Below are positions 22,981 to 36,300 of a stretch of 64,000 bases of DNA, piece after piece. The first letter of the stretch is position 1, and the number at the start of each line of letters is the position of its first letter. The DNA is from Nephrocerus scutellatus (taxonomy: Eukaryota > Arthropoda > Insecta > Diptera > Pipunculidae): NCBI GenBank assembly GCA_947095585.1, contig OX352761.1, positions 61,766,882-61,830,881 of the forward strand. The letters run 5' to 3'. The notes beneath the pieces are model-generated. The model made no database searches. It was not told where the DNA came from and saw nothing but the letters and a program-made list of their open reading frames with translations. The translations under genes were made by a program, and so were the position numbers.

Positions 22981-25900
22981 TTGGTTCCAAAAATTCCAGA
23001 CCCTATTAGCCAGATCCCAGAATTTCCATAGGAACAAGTCTTATAGTCACATATTAGTCCTACATTCCGAGTTTCATACGAATCCCTTGAGAAATGGCTT
23101 GGTTCCAAAAATCCCAGGCCCTATTGGCCAGATCCCAGACTTTCCATAGGAACAAGTATTATAGTCACATATTAGTCCCACATTCCGAGTTTCATACGAA
23201 TCCCTTGAGAAATGGCTTGGTTCTAAGAATCCCAGACCCTATTGGCCAGATCCCAGAATTTCCATACGAACAAGTCTTATAGTCACATATTAGTCCTACA
23301 TTCCGAGTTTGATACGAATCCCTTGAGAAATGGCTTGGTTCCAAAAATCCCAGACCCTATTGGCCAGATCCTAGAATTTCTATAGGAAAAAGTCTTATAG
23401 TCACATATTAGTCGCACATTCCGAGTTTCATACGAATCCCTTGAGAAATGGCTTGGTTCCAAAAATCCCAGACCCTATTTGCCAGATCCCAGAATTTCCA
23501 TAGGAACACGTCTTATAGTCACGTATTAGTCCCACATTCCGAGTTTCATACGAATCCCTTGAGAAATGGCTTGGTTCCAAAAATCCCAGGCCCTATTATC
23601 CAGATCCCAGAATTTCCATAGGAACAAGTCTTATAGTCACATATTAGTCCTACATTCCGAGATTCATACGAATCCGTTGAGAAATGGCTTGGTTCCAAAA
23701 ATCCCAGGCCCTATTGGCCAGATCCCAGAATTTCCATAGGAACAAGTCTTATAGTCACATATTAGTCCTACATTCCGAGTTTCATACGAATCCCTTAAGA
23801 AATGGCTTGGTTCCAAAAATCCCAGTCCCTATTGGCCAGATCCCAGAATTTCCATAGGAACAAGTCTTATAGTCACATATTAGTCCTACACTCCGAGTTT
23901 CATACGAATCCCTTGAGAAATGGCTTGGTTCCAAAAATCCCAGGCCCTATTGGCCAGATCCCAGAATTTCCATAGGAACAAGTATTATAGTCACATATTA
24001 GTCCCACATTCCGAGTTTCATACGAATCCCTTGAGAAATGGCTTGGTTCTAAGAATCCCAGACCCTATTGGCCAGATCCCAGAATTTCCATAGGAACAAG
24101 TCTTATAGTCACGTATTAGTCCCACATTCCAAGTTTCATACGAATCCCTTGAGAAATGGCTTGGTTCCAAAAATCCCAGACCCTATTGGCCAGATCCCAG
24201 AATTTCCATACGAACAATCTTATAGTCACATATTAGTCCTACATTCCGAGTTTCATACGAATCCCTTGAGAAATGGCTTGGTTCCAAAATTCCCAGACCC
24301 CAGAATTTCCATAGGAACAAGTCTAATAGTCACATATTAGTCCCACATTCCGAGTTTCATACGAATCTCTTGAGAAATGGCTTGGTTCCAAAAATCCCAG
24401 ACCCTATTGGCCAGATCCCAGTCCATAGGAACAAGTCTTATAGTCACATATTAGTCCTACCTTCCGAGTTTCATACGAATCCCTTGAGAAATGGCTTGGT
24501 TCCAAAAATTCCAGGCCCTATTAGCCAGATCCCAGAATTTCCATAGGAACAAGTCTTATAGTAACATATTAGTCCTACATTCCGAGATTCATACGAATCC
24601 CTTGAGAAATGGCTTGGTTCCAAAAATCCCAGGCCCTATTGGCCAGATCACAGAATTTCCATAGGAACAGGTCTTATAGTCACGTATTAGTCCCACATTC
24701 CGAGTTTCATACGAATCCCTTGATAAATGGCTTGGTTCCAAAAATCCCAGGCCCTATTGGCCAGATCCCAGAATTTCCATAGGAACAGGTCTTATAGTCA
24801 CATATTAGTCCTACCTTCCGAGTTTCATACGAATCCCTTGAGAAATGGCTTGGTTCCAAAAATTCCAGACCCTATTAGCCAGATCCCAGAATTTCCATAG
24901 GAACAAGTCTTATAGTCACATATTAGTCCTACATTCCGAGTTTCATACGAATCCCTTGAGAAATGGCTTGGTTCCAAAAATCCCAGTCCCTATTGGCCAG
25001 ATCCCAGACTTTCCATAGGAACAAGTATTATAGTCACATATTAGTCCCACATTCCGAGTTTCATACGAATCCCTTGAGAAATGGCTTGGTTCTAAGAATC
25101 CCAGACCCTATTGGCCAGATCCCAGAATTTCCATAGGAACAAGTCTTATAGTCACGTATTAGTCCCACATTTCGAGTTTCATACGAATCCCTTGAGAAAT
25201 GGCTTGGTTCCAAAAATCCCAGACCCTATTGGCCAGATCCCAGAATTTCCATACGAACAAGTCTTATAGTCACATATTAGTCCTACATTCCGAGTTTGAT
25301 ACGAATCCCTTGAGAAATGGCTTGGTTCCAAAAATCCCAGACCCTATTGGCCAGATCCTAGAATTTCTATAGGAAAAAGTCTTATAGTCACATATTAGTC
25401 GCACATTCCGAGTTTCATACGAATCCCTTGAGAAATGGCTTGGTTCCAAAAATCCCAGACCCTATTTGCCAGATCCCAGAATTTCCATAGGAACACGTCT
25501 TATAGTCACGTATTAGTCCCACATTCCGAGTTTCATACGAATCCCTTGAGAAATGGCTTGGTTCCAAAAATCCCAGGCCCTATTATCCAGATCCCAGAAT
25601 TTCCATAGGAACAAGTCTTATAGTCACATATTAGTCCTACATTCCGAGATTCATACGAATCCGTTGAGAAATGGCTTGGTTCCAAAAATCCCAGGCCCTA
25701 TTGGCCAGATCCCAGAATTTCCATAGGAACAAGTCTTATAGTCACATATTAGTCCTACATTCCGAGTTTCATACGAATCCCTTAAGAAATGGCTTGGTTC
25801 CAAAAATCCCAGTCCCTATTGGCCAGATCCCAGAATTTCCATAGGAACAAGTCTTATAGTCACATATTAGTCCTACATTCCGAGTTTCATACGAATCCCT

Positions 25901-26000
25901 TGAGAAATGGCTTGGTTCCAAAAATCCCAGGCCCTATTGGCCAGATCCCAGAATTTCCATAGGAACAAGTCTTATAGTCACATATTAGTCCTACATTCCG
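22480..26000 (+). repeat. Mosaic B/D region with two interleaved local duplications
   Basis: A segment of roughly 470 bp near 22488-22950 is repeated near 23889-24350 at an offset of 1401 bp (12 x 118 minus 15). Both copies share the rare TACACTCCGAG, CATTCCAAGTTT and GAACAATCTT (1-base deletion) variants. A segment of roughly 600 bp near 23283-23885 is repeated near 25270-25872 at an offset of 1987 bp (17 x 118 minus 19), sharing GAGTTTGATACG and GATCCTAGAATTTCTATAGG. The two repeats interleave, so this stretch records at least two successive rearrangements. Confidence 0.82.
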
Positions 26001-29000
26001 AGTTTCATACGAATCCCTTGAGAAATGGCTTGGTTCCAAAAATCCCAGGCCCTATTGGCCAGATCCCAGAATTTGCATAGGAACAAGTCTTATAGTCACA
26101 TATTAGTCCTACATTCCGAGTTTCATACGAATCCCTTGAGAAATGGCTTGGTTCCAAAAATTCCCAGACCCTATTGGCCAGATCCCAGAATTTCCATAGG
26201 AACAAGTCTTATAGTCACATATTAGTCCTACATTCCGAGTTTCATAGGAATCCCTTGAGAAATGGCTTGGTTCCAAAAATCCCAGGCCCTATTGGCCAGA
26301 TCCCAGAATTTCTATAGGAACAAGTCTTATAGTCACATATTAGTCGCACATTCCGAGTTTCATACGAATCCCTTGAGAAATGGCTTGGTTCCAAAAATCC
26401 CAGACCCTATTGGCCAGATCCCAGAATTTCCATAGGAACAAGTCTTATAGTCACGTATTAGTCCCACATTCCGAGTTTCATACGAATCCCTTGAGAAATG
26501 GCTTGGTTTCAAAAATCCCAGGCCCTATTGGCCAGATCCCAGAATTTCAATAGGAACAAGTCTTATAGTCACATATTAGTCCTACATTCCGAGTTTCATA
26601 CGAATCCCTTGAGAAATGGCTTGGTTCCAAAAATCCCAGACCCTATTGGCCAGATCCCAGAATTTCCATAGGAACAAGTCTTATAGTCACATATTAGTCC
26701 TACATTCCGAGTTTCATACGAATCCCTTGAGAAATGGCTTGGTTCCAAAAATCCCAGACCCTATTGGCCAGATCCAAGAATTTCCATAGGAACAAGTCTT
26801 ATAGTCACATATTAGTCCCACATTTCGAGTTTCATAGGAATCCCTTGAGAAATGGCTTGGTTCCAAAAATCCCAGGCCCTATTGGCCAGATCCCAGAGTT
26901 TCCATAGGAACAAGTCTTATAGTCACATATTAGTCCTACATTCCGAGTTTCATATAAATCCCTTGAGAAATGGCTTGGTTCCAAAAATCCCAGACCCTAT
27001 TGGCCAGATCCCAGAATTTCCATAGGAACAAGTCTTATAGTCACATATTAGTCCTACATTCCGAGTTTCATACGAATCCCTTGAGAAATGGCTTGGTTCC
27101 AAAAATTCCCAGGCCCTATTGGCCAGATCCCAGAATTTCCATAGGAACAAGTCTTATAGTCACATATTAGTCCTACATTCAGAGATTCATAGGAATCCCT
27201 TGAGAAATGGCTTGGGTCCAAAAATCCCAGGCCCTATTGGCCAGATCCCAGAATTTCCATAGGAACAAGTCTTATAGTCACATATTAGTCCCACATTCCG
27301 AGTTTCATACGAAACCCTTGAGAAATGGCTTGGTTCCAAAAATCCCAGACCCTATTGGCCAGATCCCAGAATTTCCATAGGAACAAGTCTTATAGTCACA
27401 TATTAGTCCCACATTTCGAGTTTCATAGGAATCCCTTGAGAAATGGCTTGGTTCCAAAAATCCCAGGCCCTATTCGCCAGATCCCAGAATTTCCATATGA
27501 ACAAGTCTTATAGTCACATATTAGTCCTAGATTCCGAGTTTCATATGAATCCCTTGAGAAATGGCTTGGTTCCAAAAATCCCAGACCCTATTGGCCAGAT
27601 CCCAGAATTTCCATAGGAACAAGTCTTATAGTCACATATTAGTCCTACATTCCGAGTTTCATACGAATCCCTTGAGAAATGGCTTGGTTCCAAAAATTCC
27701 CAGGCCCTATTGGCCAGATCCCAGAATTTCCATAGGAACAAGTCTTATAGTCACATATTAGTCCTACATTCCGAGTTTCATAGGAATCCCTTGAGAAATG
27801 GCTTGGTTCCAAAAATCCCAGACCCTATTGGCCAGATCCCAGAATTTCTATAGGAAAAAGTCTTATAGTCACATATTAGTCGCACATTCCGAGTTTCATA
27901 CGAATCCCTTGAGAAATGACTTGGTTCCAAAAATCCCAGACCCTATTGGCCAGATCCCAGAATTTCTATAGGAAAAAGTCTTATAGTCACATATTAGTCG
28001 CACATTCCGAGTTTCATACGAATCCCTTGAGAAATGGCTTGGTTCCAAAAATCCCAGGCCCTATTGGCCAGATCCCAGAATTTCCATAGGAACAAGTCTT
28101 ATAGTCACATATTAGTCCTACATTCCGAGTTTCATACGAATCCCTTGAGAAATGGCTTGGTTCCAAAAATCCCAGGCCCTATTGGCCAGATCCCAGAATT
28201 TCCATAGGAACAAGTCTTATAGTCACATATTAGTCCTACATTCCGAGTTTCATACGAATCCCTTGAGAAATGGCTTGGTTCCAAAAATCCCAGGCCCTAT
28301 TGGCCAGATCCCAGAATTTCCATAGGAACAAGTCTTATAGTCACATATTAGTCCTACATTCCGAGTTTCATACGAATCCCTTGAGAAATGGCTTGGTTCC
28401 AAAAATTCCCAGACCCTATTGGCCAGATCCCAGAATTTCCATAGGAACAAGTCTTATAGTCACATATTAGTCCTACATTCCGAGTTTCATAGGAATCCCT
28501 TGAGAAATGGCTTGGTTCCAAAAATCCCAGGCCCTATTGGCCAGATCCCAGAATTTCTATAGGAACAAGTCTTATAGTCACATATTAGTCGCACATTCCG
28601 AGTTTCATACGAATCCCTTGAGAAATGGCTTGGTTCCAAAAATCCCAGACCCTATTGGCCAGATCCCAGAATTTCCATAGGAACAAGTCTTATAGTCACG
28701 TATTAGTCCCACATTCCGAGTTTCATACGAATCCCTTGAGAAATGGCTTGGTTCCAAAAATCCCAGGCCCTATTGGCCAGATCCCAGAATTTCCATAGGA
28801 ACAAGTCTTATAGTCACATATTAGTCCTACATTCCGAGTTTCATACGAATCCCTTGAGAAATGGCTTGGTTCCAAAAATCCCAGACCCTATTGGCCAGAT
28901 CCCAGAATTTCCATAGGAACAAGTCTTATAGTCACATATTAGTCCTACATTCCGAGTTTCATACGAATCCCTTGAGAAATGGCTTGGTTCCAAAAATCCC

Positions 29001-32000
29001 AGACCCTATTGGCCAGATCCAAGAATTTCCATAGGAACAAGTCTTATAGTCACATATTAGTCCCACATTTCGAGTTTCATAGGAATCCCTTGAGAAATGG
29101 CTTGGTTCCAAAAATCCCAGGCCCTATTGGCCAGATCCCAGAGTTTCCATAGGAACAAGTCTTATAGTCACATATTAGTCCTACATTCCGAGTTTCATAT
29201 AAATCCCTTGAGAAATGGCTTGGTTCCAAAAATCCCAGGCCCTATTGGCCAGATCCCAGAATTTCCATAGGAACAAGTCTTATAGTCACATATTAGTCCT
29301 ACATTCCGAGTTTCATATGAATCCCTTGAGAAATGGCTTGGTTCCAAAAATTCCCAGACCCTATTGGCCAGATCCCAGAATTTCCATAGGAACAAGTCTT
29401 ATAGTCACATATTAGTCCTACATTCCGAGTTTCATAGGAATCCCTTGAGAAATGGCTTGGTTCCAAAAATCCCAGGCCCTATTGGCCAGATCCCAGAATT
29501 TCTATAGGAACAAGTCTTATAGTCACATATTAGTCGCACATTCCGAGTTTCATACGAATCCCTTGAGAAATGGCTTGGTTCCAAAAATCCCAGACCCTAT
29601 TGGCCAGATCCCAGAATTTCCATAGGAACAAGTCTTATAGTCACGTATTAGTCCCACATTCCGAGTTTCATACGAATCCCTTGAGAAATGGCTTGGTTCC
29701 AAAAATCCCAGGCCCTATTGGCCAGATCCCAGAATTTCCATAGGAACAAGTCTTATAGTCACATATTAGTCCTACATTCCGAGTTTCATACGAATCCCTT
29801 GAGAAATGGCTTGGTTCCAAAAATCCCAGACCCTATTGGCCAGATCCCAGAATTTCCATAGGAACAAGTCTTATAGTCACATATTAGTCCTACATTCCGA
29901 GTTTCATACGAATCCCTTGAGAAATGGCTTGGTTCCAAAAATCCCAGACCCTATTGGCCAGATCCAAGAATTTCCATAGGAACAAGTCTTATAGTCACAT
30001 ATTAGTCCCACATTTCGAGTTTCATAGGAATCCCTTGAGAAATGGCTTGGTTCCAAAAATCCCAGGCCCTATTGGCCAGATCCCAGAGTTTCCATAGGAA
30101 CAAGTCTTATAGTCACATATTAGTCCTACATTCCGAGTTTCATATAAATCCCTTGAGAAATGGCTTGGTTCCAAAAATCCCAGACCCTATTGGCCAGATC
30201 CCAGAATTTCCATAGGAACAAGTCTTATAGTCACATATTAGTCCTACATTCCGAGTTTCATACGAATCCCTTGAGAAATGGCTTGGTTCCAAAAATTCCC
30301 AGGCCCTATTGGCCAGATCCCAGAATTTCCATAGGAACAAGTCTTATAGTCACATATTAGTCCTACATTCCGAGATTCATAGGAATCCCTTGAGAAATGG
30401 CTTGGGTCCAAAAATCCCAGGCCCTATTGGCCAGATCCCAGAATTTCCATAGGAACAAGTCTTATAGTCACATATTAGTCCCACATTCCGAGTTTCATAC
30501 GAAACCCTTGAGAAATGGCTTGGTTCCAAAAATCCCAGACCCTATTGGCCAGATCCCAGAATTTCCATAGGAACAAGTCTTATAGTCACATATTAGTCCC
30601 ACATTTCGAGTTTCATAGGAATCCCTTGAGAAATGGCTTGGTTCCAAAAATCCCAGGCCCTATTCGCCAGATCCCAGAATTTCCATATGAACAAGTCTTA
30701 TAGTCACATATTAGTCCTAGATTCCGAGTTTCATATGAATCCCTTGAGAAATGGCTTGGTTCCAAAAATCCCAGACCCTATTGGCCAGATCCCAGAATTT
30801 CCATAGGAACAAGTCTTATAGTCACATATTAGTCCTACATTCCGAGTTTCATACGAATCCCTTGAGAAATGGCTTGGTTCCAAAAATTCCCAGGCCCTAT
30901 TGGCCAGATCCCAGAATTTCCATAGGAACAAGTCTTATAGTCACATATTAGTCCCACATTCCGAGTTTCATACGAAACCCTTGAGAAATGGCTTGGTTCC
31001 AAAAATCCCAGACCCTATTGGCCAGATCCCAGAATTTCCATAGGAACAAGTCTTATAGTCACATATTAGTCCCACATTTCGAGTTTCATAGGAATCCCTT
31101 GAGAAATGGCTTGGTTCCAAAAATCCCAGACCCTATTGGCCAGATCCCAGAATTTCCATAGGAACAAGTCTTATAGTCACATATTAGTCCTACATTCCGA
31201 GTTTCATACGAATCCCTTGAGAAATGGCTTGGTTCCAAAAATCCCAGGCCCTATTGGCCAGATCCCAGAATTTCCATAGGAACAAGTCTTATAGTCACAT
31301 ATTAGTCCTACATTCCGAGTTTCATACGAATCCCTTGAGAAATGGCTTGGTTCCAAAAATCCCAGGCCCTATTGGCCAGATCCCAGAATTTCCATAGGAA
31401 CAAGTCTTATAGTCACATATTAGTCCTACATTCCGAGTTTCATACGAATCCCTTGAGAAATGGCTTGGTTCCAAAAATTCCCAGACCCTATTGGCCAGAT
31501 CCCAGAATTTCCATAGGAACAAGTCTTATAGTCACATATTAGTCCTACATTCCGAGTTTCATAGGAATCCCTTGAGAAATGGCTTGGTTCCAAAAATCCC
31601 AGGCCCTATTGGCCAGATCCCAGAATTTCTATAGGAACAAGTCTTATAGTCACATATTAGTCGCACATTCCGAGTTTCATACGAATCCCTTGAGAAATGG
31701 CTTGGTTCCAAAAATCCCAGACCCTATTGGCCAGATCCCAGAATTTCCATAGGAACAAGTCTTATAGTCACGTATTAGTCCCACATTCCGAGTTTCATAC
31801 GAATCCCTTGAGAAATGGCTTGGTTCCAAAAATCCCAGGCCCTATTGGCCAGATCCCAGTATTTCCATAGGAACAAGTCTTATAGTCACATATTAGTCCT
31901 ACATTCCGAGTTTCATACGAATCCCTTGAGAAATGGCTTGGTTCCAAAAATCCCAGACCCTATTCGCCAGATCCCAGAATTCCCATAGGAACAAGTCTTA

Positions 32001-35000
32001 TAGTCACATATTAGTCCTACATTCCGAGTTTCATACGAATCCCTTGAGAAATGGCTTGGTTCCAAAAATCCCAGACCCTATTGGCCAGATCCAAGAATTT
32101 CCATAGGAACAAGTCTTATAGTCACATATTAGTCCCACATTTCGAGTTTTATAGGAATCCCTTGAGAAATGGCTTGGTTCCAAAAATCCCAGGCCCTATT
32201 GGCCAGATCCCAGAGTTTCCATAGGAACAAGTCTTATAGTCACATATTAGTCCTACATTCCGAGTTTCATATAAATCCCTTGAGAAATGGCTTGGTTCCA
32301 AAAATCCCAGACCCTATTGGCCAGATCCCAGAATTTCCATAGGAACAAGTCTTATAGTCACATATTAGTCCTACATTCCGAGTTTCATACGAATCCCTTG
32401 AGAAATGGCTTGGTTCCAAAAATTCCCAGGCCCTATTGGCCAGATCCCAGAATTTCCATAGGAACAAGTCTTATAGTCACATATTAGTCCTACATTCCGA
32501 GATTCATAGGAATCCCTTGAGAAATGGCTTGGGTCCAAAAATCCCAGGCCCTATTGGCCAGATCCCAGAATTTCCATAGGAACAAGTCTTATAGTCACAT
32601 ATTAGTCCCACATTCCGAGTTTCATACGAAACGAGTTTCATACGAAACCCTTGAGAAATGGCTTGGTTCCAAAAATCCCAGACCCTATTGGCCAGATCCC
32701 AGAATTTCCATAGGAACAAGTCTTATAGTCACATATTAGTCCCACATTTCGAGTTTCATAGGAATCCCTTGAGAAATGGCTTGGTTCCAAAAATCCCAGG
32801 CCCTATTCGCCAGAACCCAGAATTTCCAAATGAACAAGTCTTATAGTCACATATTAGTCCTAGATTCCGAGTTTCATATGAATCCCTTGAGAAATGGCTT
32901 GGTTCCAAAAATCCCAGACCCTATTGGCCAGATCCCAGAATTTCCATAGGAACAAGTCTTATAGTCACATATTAGTCCTACATTCCGAGTTTCATACGAA
33001 TCCCTTGAGAAATGGCTTGGTTCCAAAAATTCCCAGGCCCTATTGGCCAGATCCCAGAATTTCCATAGGAACAAGTCTTATAGTCACATATTAGTCCTAC
33101 ATTCCGAGTTTCATAGGAATCCCTTGAGAAATGGCTTGGTTCCAAAAATCCCAGACCCTATTGGCCAGATCCCAGAATTTCTATAGGAAAAAGTCTTATA
33201 GTCACATATTAGTCGCACATTCCGAGTTTCATACGAATCCCTTGAGAAATGGCTTGGTTCCAAAAATCCCAGACCCTATTGGCCAGATCCCAGAATTTCC
33301 ATAGGAACACGCCTTATAGTCACGTATTAGTCCCACATTCCGAGTTTCATACGAATCCCTTGAGAAATGGCTTGGTTCCAAAAATCCCAGGCCCTATTGG
33401 TCAGATCCCAGAATTTCCATAGGAACAAGTCTTATAGTCACATATTAGTCCTACATTCCGAGTTTCATACGAATCCCTTGAGAAATGGCTTGGTTCCAAA
33501 AATCCCAGACCCTATTGGCCAGATCCCAGAATTTCCATAGGAACAAGTCTTATAGTCACATATTAGTCCTACATTCCGAGTTTCATACGAATCCCTTGAG
33601 AAATGGCTTGGTTCCAAAAATCCCAAACCCTATTGGCCAGATCCCAGAATTACCATAGGAACAAGTCTTATAGTCACATATTAGTCCCACATTTCGAGTT
33701 TCATAGGAATCCCTTGAGAAATGGCTTGTTTCCAAAAATCCCAGGCCCTATTGGCCAGATCCCAGAGTTTCCATAGGAACAAGTCTTATAGTCACATATT
33801 AGTCCTACATTCCGAGTTTCATATGAATCCCTTGAGAAATGGCTTGGTTCCAAAAATCCCAGACCCTATTGGCCAGATCCCAGAATTTCTATAGGAAAAA
33901 GTCTTATAGTCACATATTAGTCGCACATTCCGAGTTTCATACGAATCCCTTGAGAAATGGCTTGGTTCCAAAAATCCCAGACCCTATTGGCCAGATCCCA
34001 GAATTTCCATAGGAACACGTCTTATAGTCACGTATTAGTCCCACATTCCGAGTTTCATACGAATCCCTTGAGAAATGGCTTGGTTCCAAAAATCCCAGGC
34101 CCTATTGGTCAGATCCCAGAATTTCCATAGGAACAAGTCTTATAGTCACATATTAGTCCTACATTCCGAGTTTCATACGAATCCCTTGAGAAATGGCTTG
34201 GTTCCAAAAATCCCAGACCCTATTGGCCAGATCCCAGAATTTCCATAGGAACAAGTCTTATAGTCACATATTAGTCCTACATTCCGAGTTTCATACGAAT
34301 CCCTTGAGAAATGGCTTGGTTCCAAAAATCCCAAACCCTATTGGCCAGATCCCAGAATTACCATAGGAACAAGTCTTATAGTCACATATTAGTCCCACAT
34401 TTCGAGTTTCATAGGAATCCCTTGAGAAATGGCTTGTTTCCAAAAATCCCAGGCCCTATTGGCCAGATCCCAGAGTTTCCATAGGAACAAGTCTTATAGT
34501 CACATATTAGTCCTACATTCCGAGTTTCATATGAATCCCTTGAGAAATGGCTTGGTTCCAAAAATCCCAGACCCTATTGGCCAGATCCCAGAATTTCCAT
34601 AGGAACAAGTCTTATAGTCACATATTAGTCCTACATTCCGAGTTTCATACGAATCCCTTGAGAAATGGCTTGGTTCCAAAAATTCCCAGGCCCTATTGGC
34701 CAGATCCCAGAATTTCCATAGGAACAAGTCTTATAGTCACATATTAGTCCTACATTCCGAGTTTCATAGGAATCCCTTGAGAAATGGCTTGGTTCCAAAA
34801 ATCCCAGGCCCTATTGGCCAGATCCCAGAATTTCCATAGGAACAAGTCTTATAGTCACATATTAGTCGCACATTCCGAGTTTCATACGAATCCCTTGAGA
34901 AATGGCTTGGTTCCAAAAATCCCAGACCCTATTGGCCAGATCCCAGAATTTCCATAGGAACAAGTCTTATAGTCACGTATTAGTCCCACATTCCGAGTTT

Positions 35001-35120
35001 CATACGAATCCCTTGAGAAATGGCTTGGTTCCAAAAATCCCAGACCCTATTGGCCAGAGCCCAGAATTTCCATAGGAACAAGTCTTATAGTCACGTATTA
35101 GTCCCACATTCCGAGTTTCA
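26000..35120 (+). repeat. Largest A-type block, nested 8-, 5- and 27-monomer repeats
   Basis: Twelve copies of the 119-bp monomer lie between about 26160 and 34682. Spacings of 945 bp occur at 26160-27105, 28405-29350-30295 and 31477-32422, and spacings of 591 bp at 27105-27696 and 30295-30886. The unit starting near 26005 recurs near 29195 at 3190 bp. A direct monomer duplication with TTCTATAGGAAAAAGTC and GTCGCAC lies at about 27846 and 27964, 118 bp apart. The 3' part from about 33.0 to 35.1 kb matches the arrangement at 13.4-15.4 kb. Confidence 0.87.
32616..32647 (+). repeat. 16-bp tandem microduplication inside a monomer
   Basis: CGAGTTTCATACGAAA occurs twice back to back (32616-32631 and 32632-32647), lengthening this monomer by 16 bp. 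It accounts exactly for the 607-bp rather than 591-bp spacing between the neighbouring 119-bp monomers. The duplicated unit carries the GAAACCC variant and contains most of the CENP-B-box-like motif, so this monomer has two overlapping partial copies of it. I saw no other copy, so it is probably recent. Confidence 0.95.
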
Positions 35121-36300
35121 TACGAATCCCTTAAGAAATGGCTTGGTTCCAAAAATCCCAGTCCCTATTGGCCAGATCCCAGAATTTCCATAGGAACAAG
35201 TCTTATAGTCACATATTAGTCCTACATTCCGAGTTTCATACGAATCCCTTGAGAAATGGCTTGGTTCCAAAAATCCCAGGCCCTATTGGCCAGATCCCAG
35301 AATTTCCATAGGAAAAAGTCTTATAGTCACATATTAGTCCTACATTCCGAGTTTCATACGAATCCCTTGATAAATGGCTTGGTTCCAAAAATCCCAGGCC
35401 CTATTGGCCAGATCCCAGAATTTCCATAGGAACAGGTCTTATAGTCCCATATTAGTCCCACATTCCGAGTTTCATACGAATCCCTTGAGAAATGGCTTGG
35501 TTCCAAAAATCCCAGACGCTATTGGCCAGATCCCAGAATATCCATAGGAACAAGTCTTATAGTCACATATTAGTCCTACATTCCGAGTTTCATACGAATC
35601 CCTTGAGAAATGGCTTGGTTCCAAAAATCCCAGACCCTATTGGCCAGATCCCAGAATTTCCATAGGAACAAGTCTTATAGTCACGTATTAGTCCCACATT
35701 CCGAGTTTCATACGAATCCCTTGAGAAATGGCTTGGTTCCAAAAATCCCAGACCCTATTGGCCAGATCCCAGAATTTCCATAGGAACAGGTCTTATAGTC
35801 ACATATTAGTCCTACATTCCGAGTTTCATACGAATCCCTTGATAAATGGCTTGGTTCCAAAAATCCCAGGCCCTATTGGCCAGATCCCAGAATTTCCATA
35901 GGAACAGGTCTTATAGTCACATATTAGTCCCACATTCCGAGTTTCATACGAATCCCTTGAGAAATGGCTTGCTTCCAAAAATCCCAGACGCTATTGGCCA
36001 GATCCCAGAATATCCATAGGAACAAGTCTTATAGTCACATATTAGTCCTACATTCCGAGTTTCATACGAATCCCTTGAGAAATGGCTTGGTTCCAAAAAT
36101 CCCAGACCCTATTGGCCAGATCCCAGAATTTCCATAGGAACAAGTCTTATAGTCACGTATTAGTCCCACATTCCGAGTTTCATACGAATCCCTTGAGAAA
36201 TGGCTTGGTTCCAAAAATCCCAGACCCTATTGGCCAGATCCCAGAATTTCCATAGGAACAAGTATTATAGTCACGTATTAGTCCCACATTCCGAGTTTCA
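35120..36300 (+). repeat. C-type satellite block
   Basis: It opens with the CTTAAG/CAGTCCC monomer, then GGAAAAAGTC, GATAAATGG, AACAGGTC with GTCCCATATT, ACGCTATTGG/ATATCC, CACGTATT and a second GATAAATGG to ACGCTATTGG series. The order matches 15.4-16.5, 44.8-46.0 and 61.0-62.2 kb. The GTCCCATATT variant near 35446 is shared with the copy at about 1863. Confidence 0.8.
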
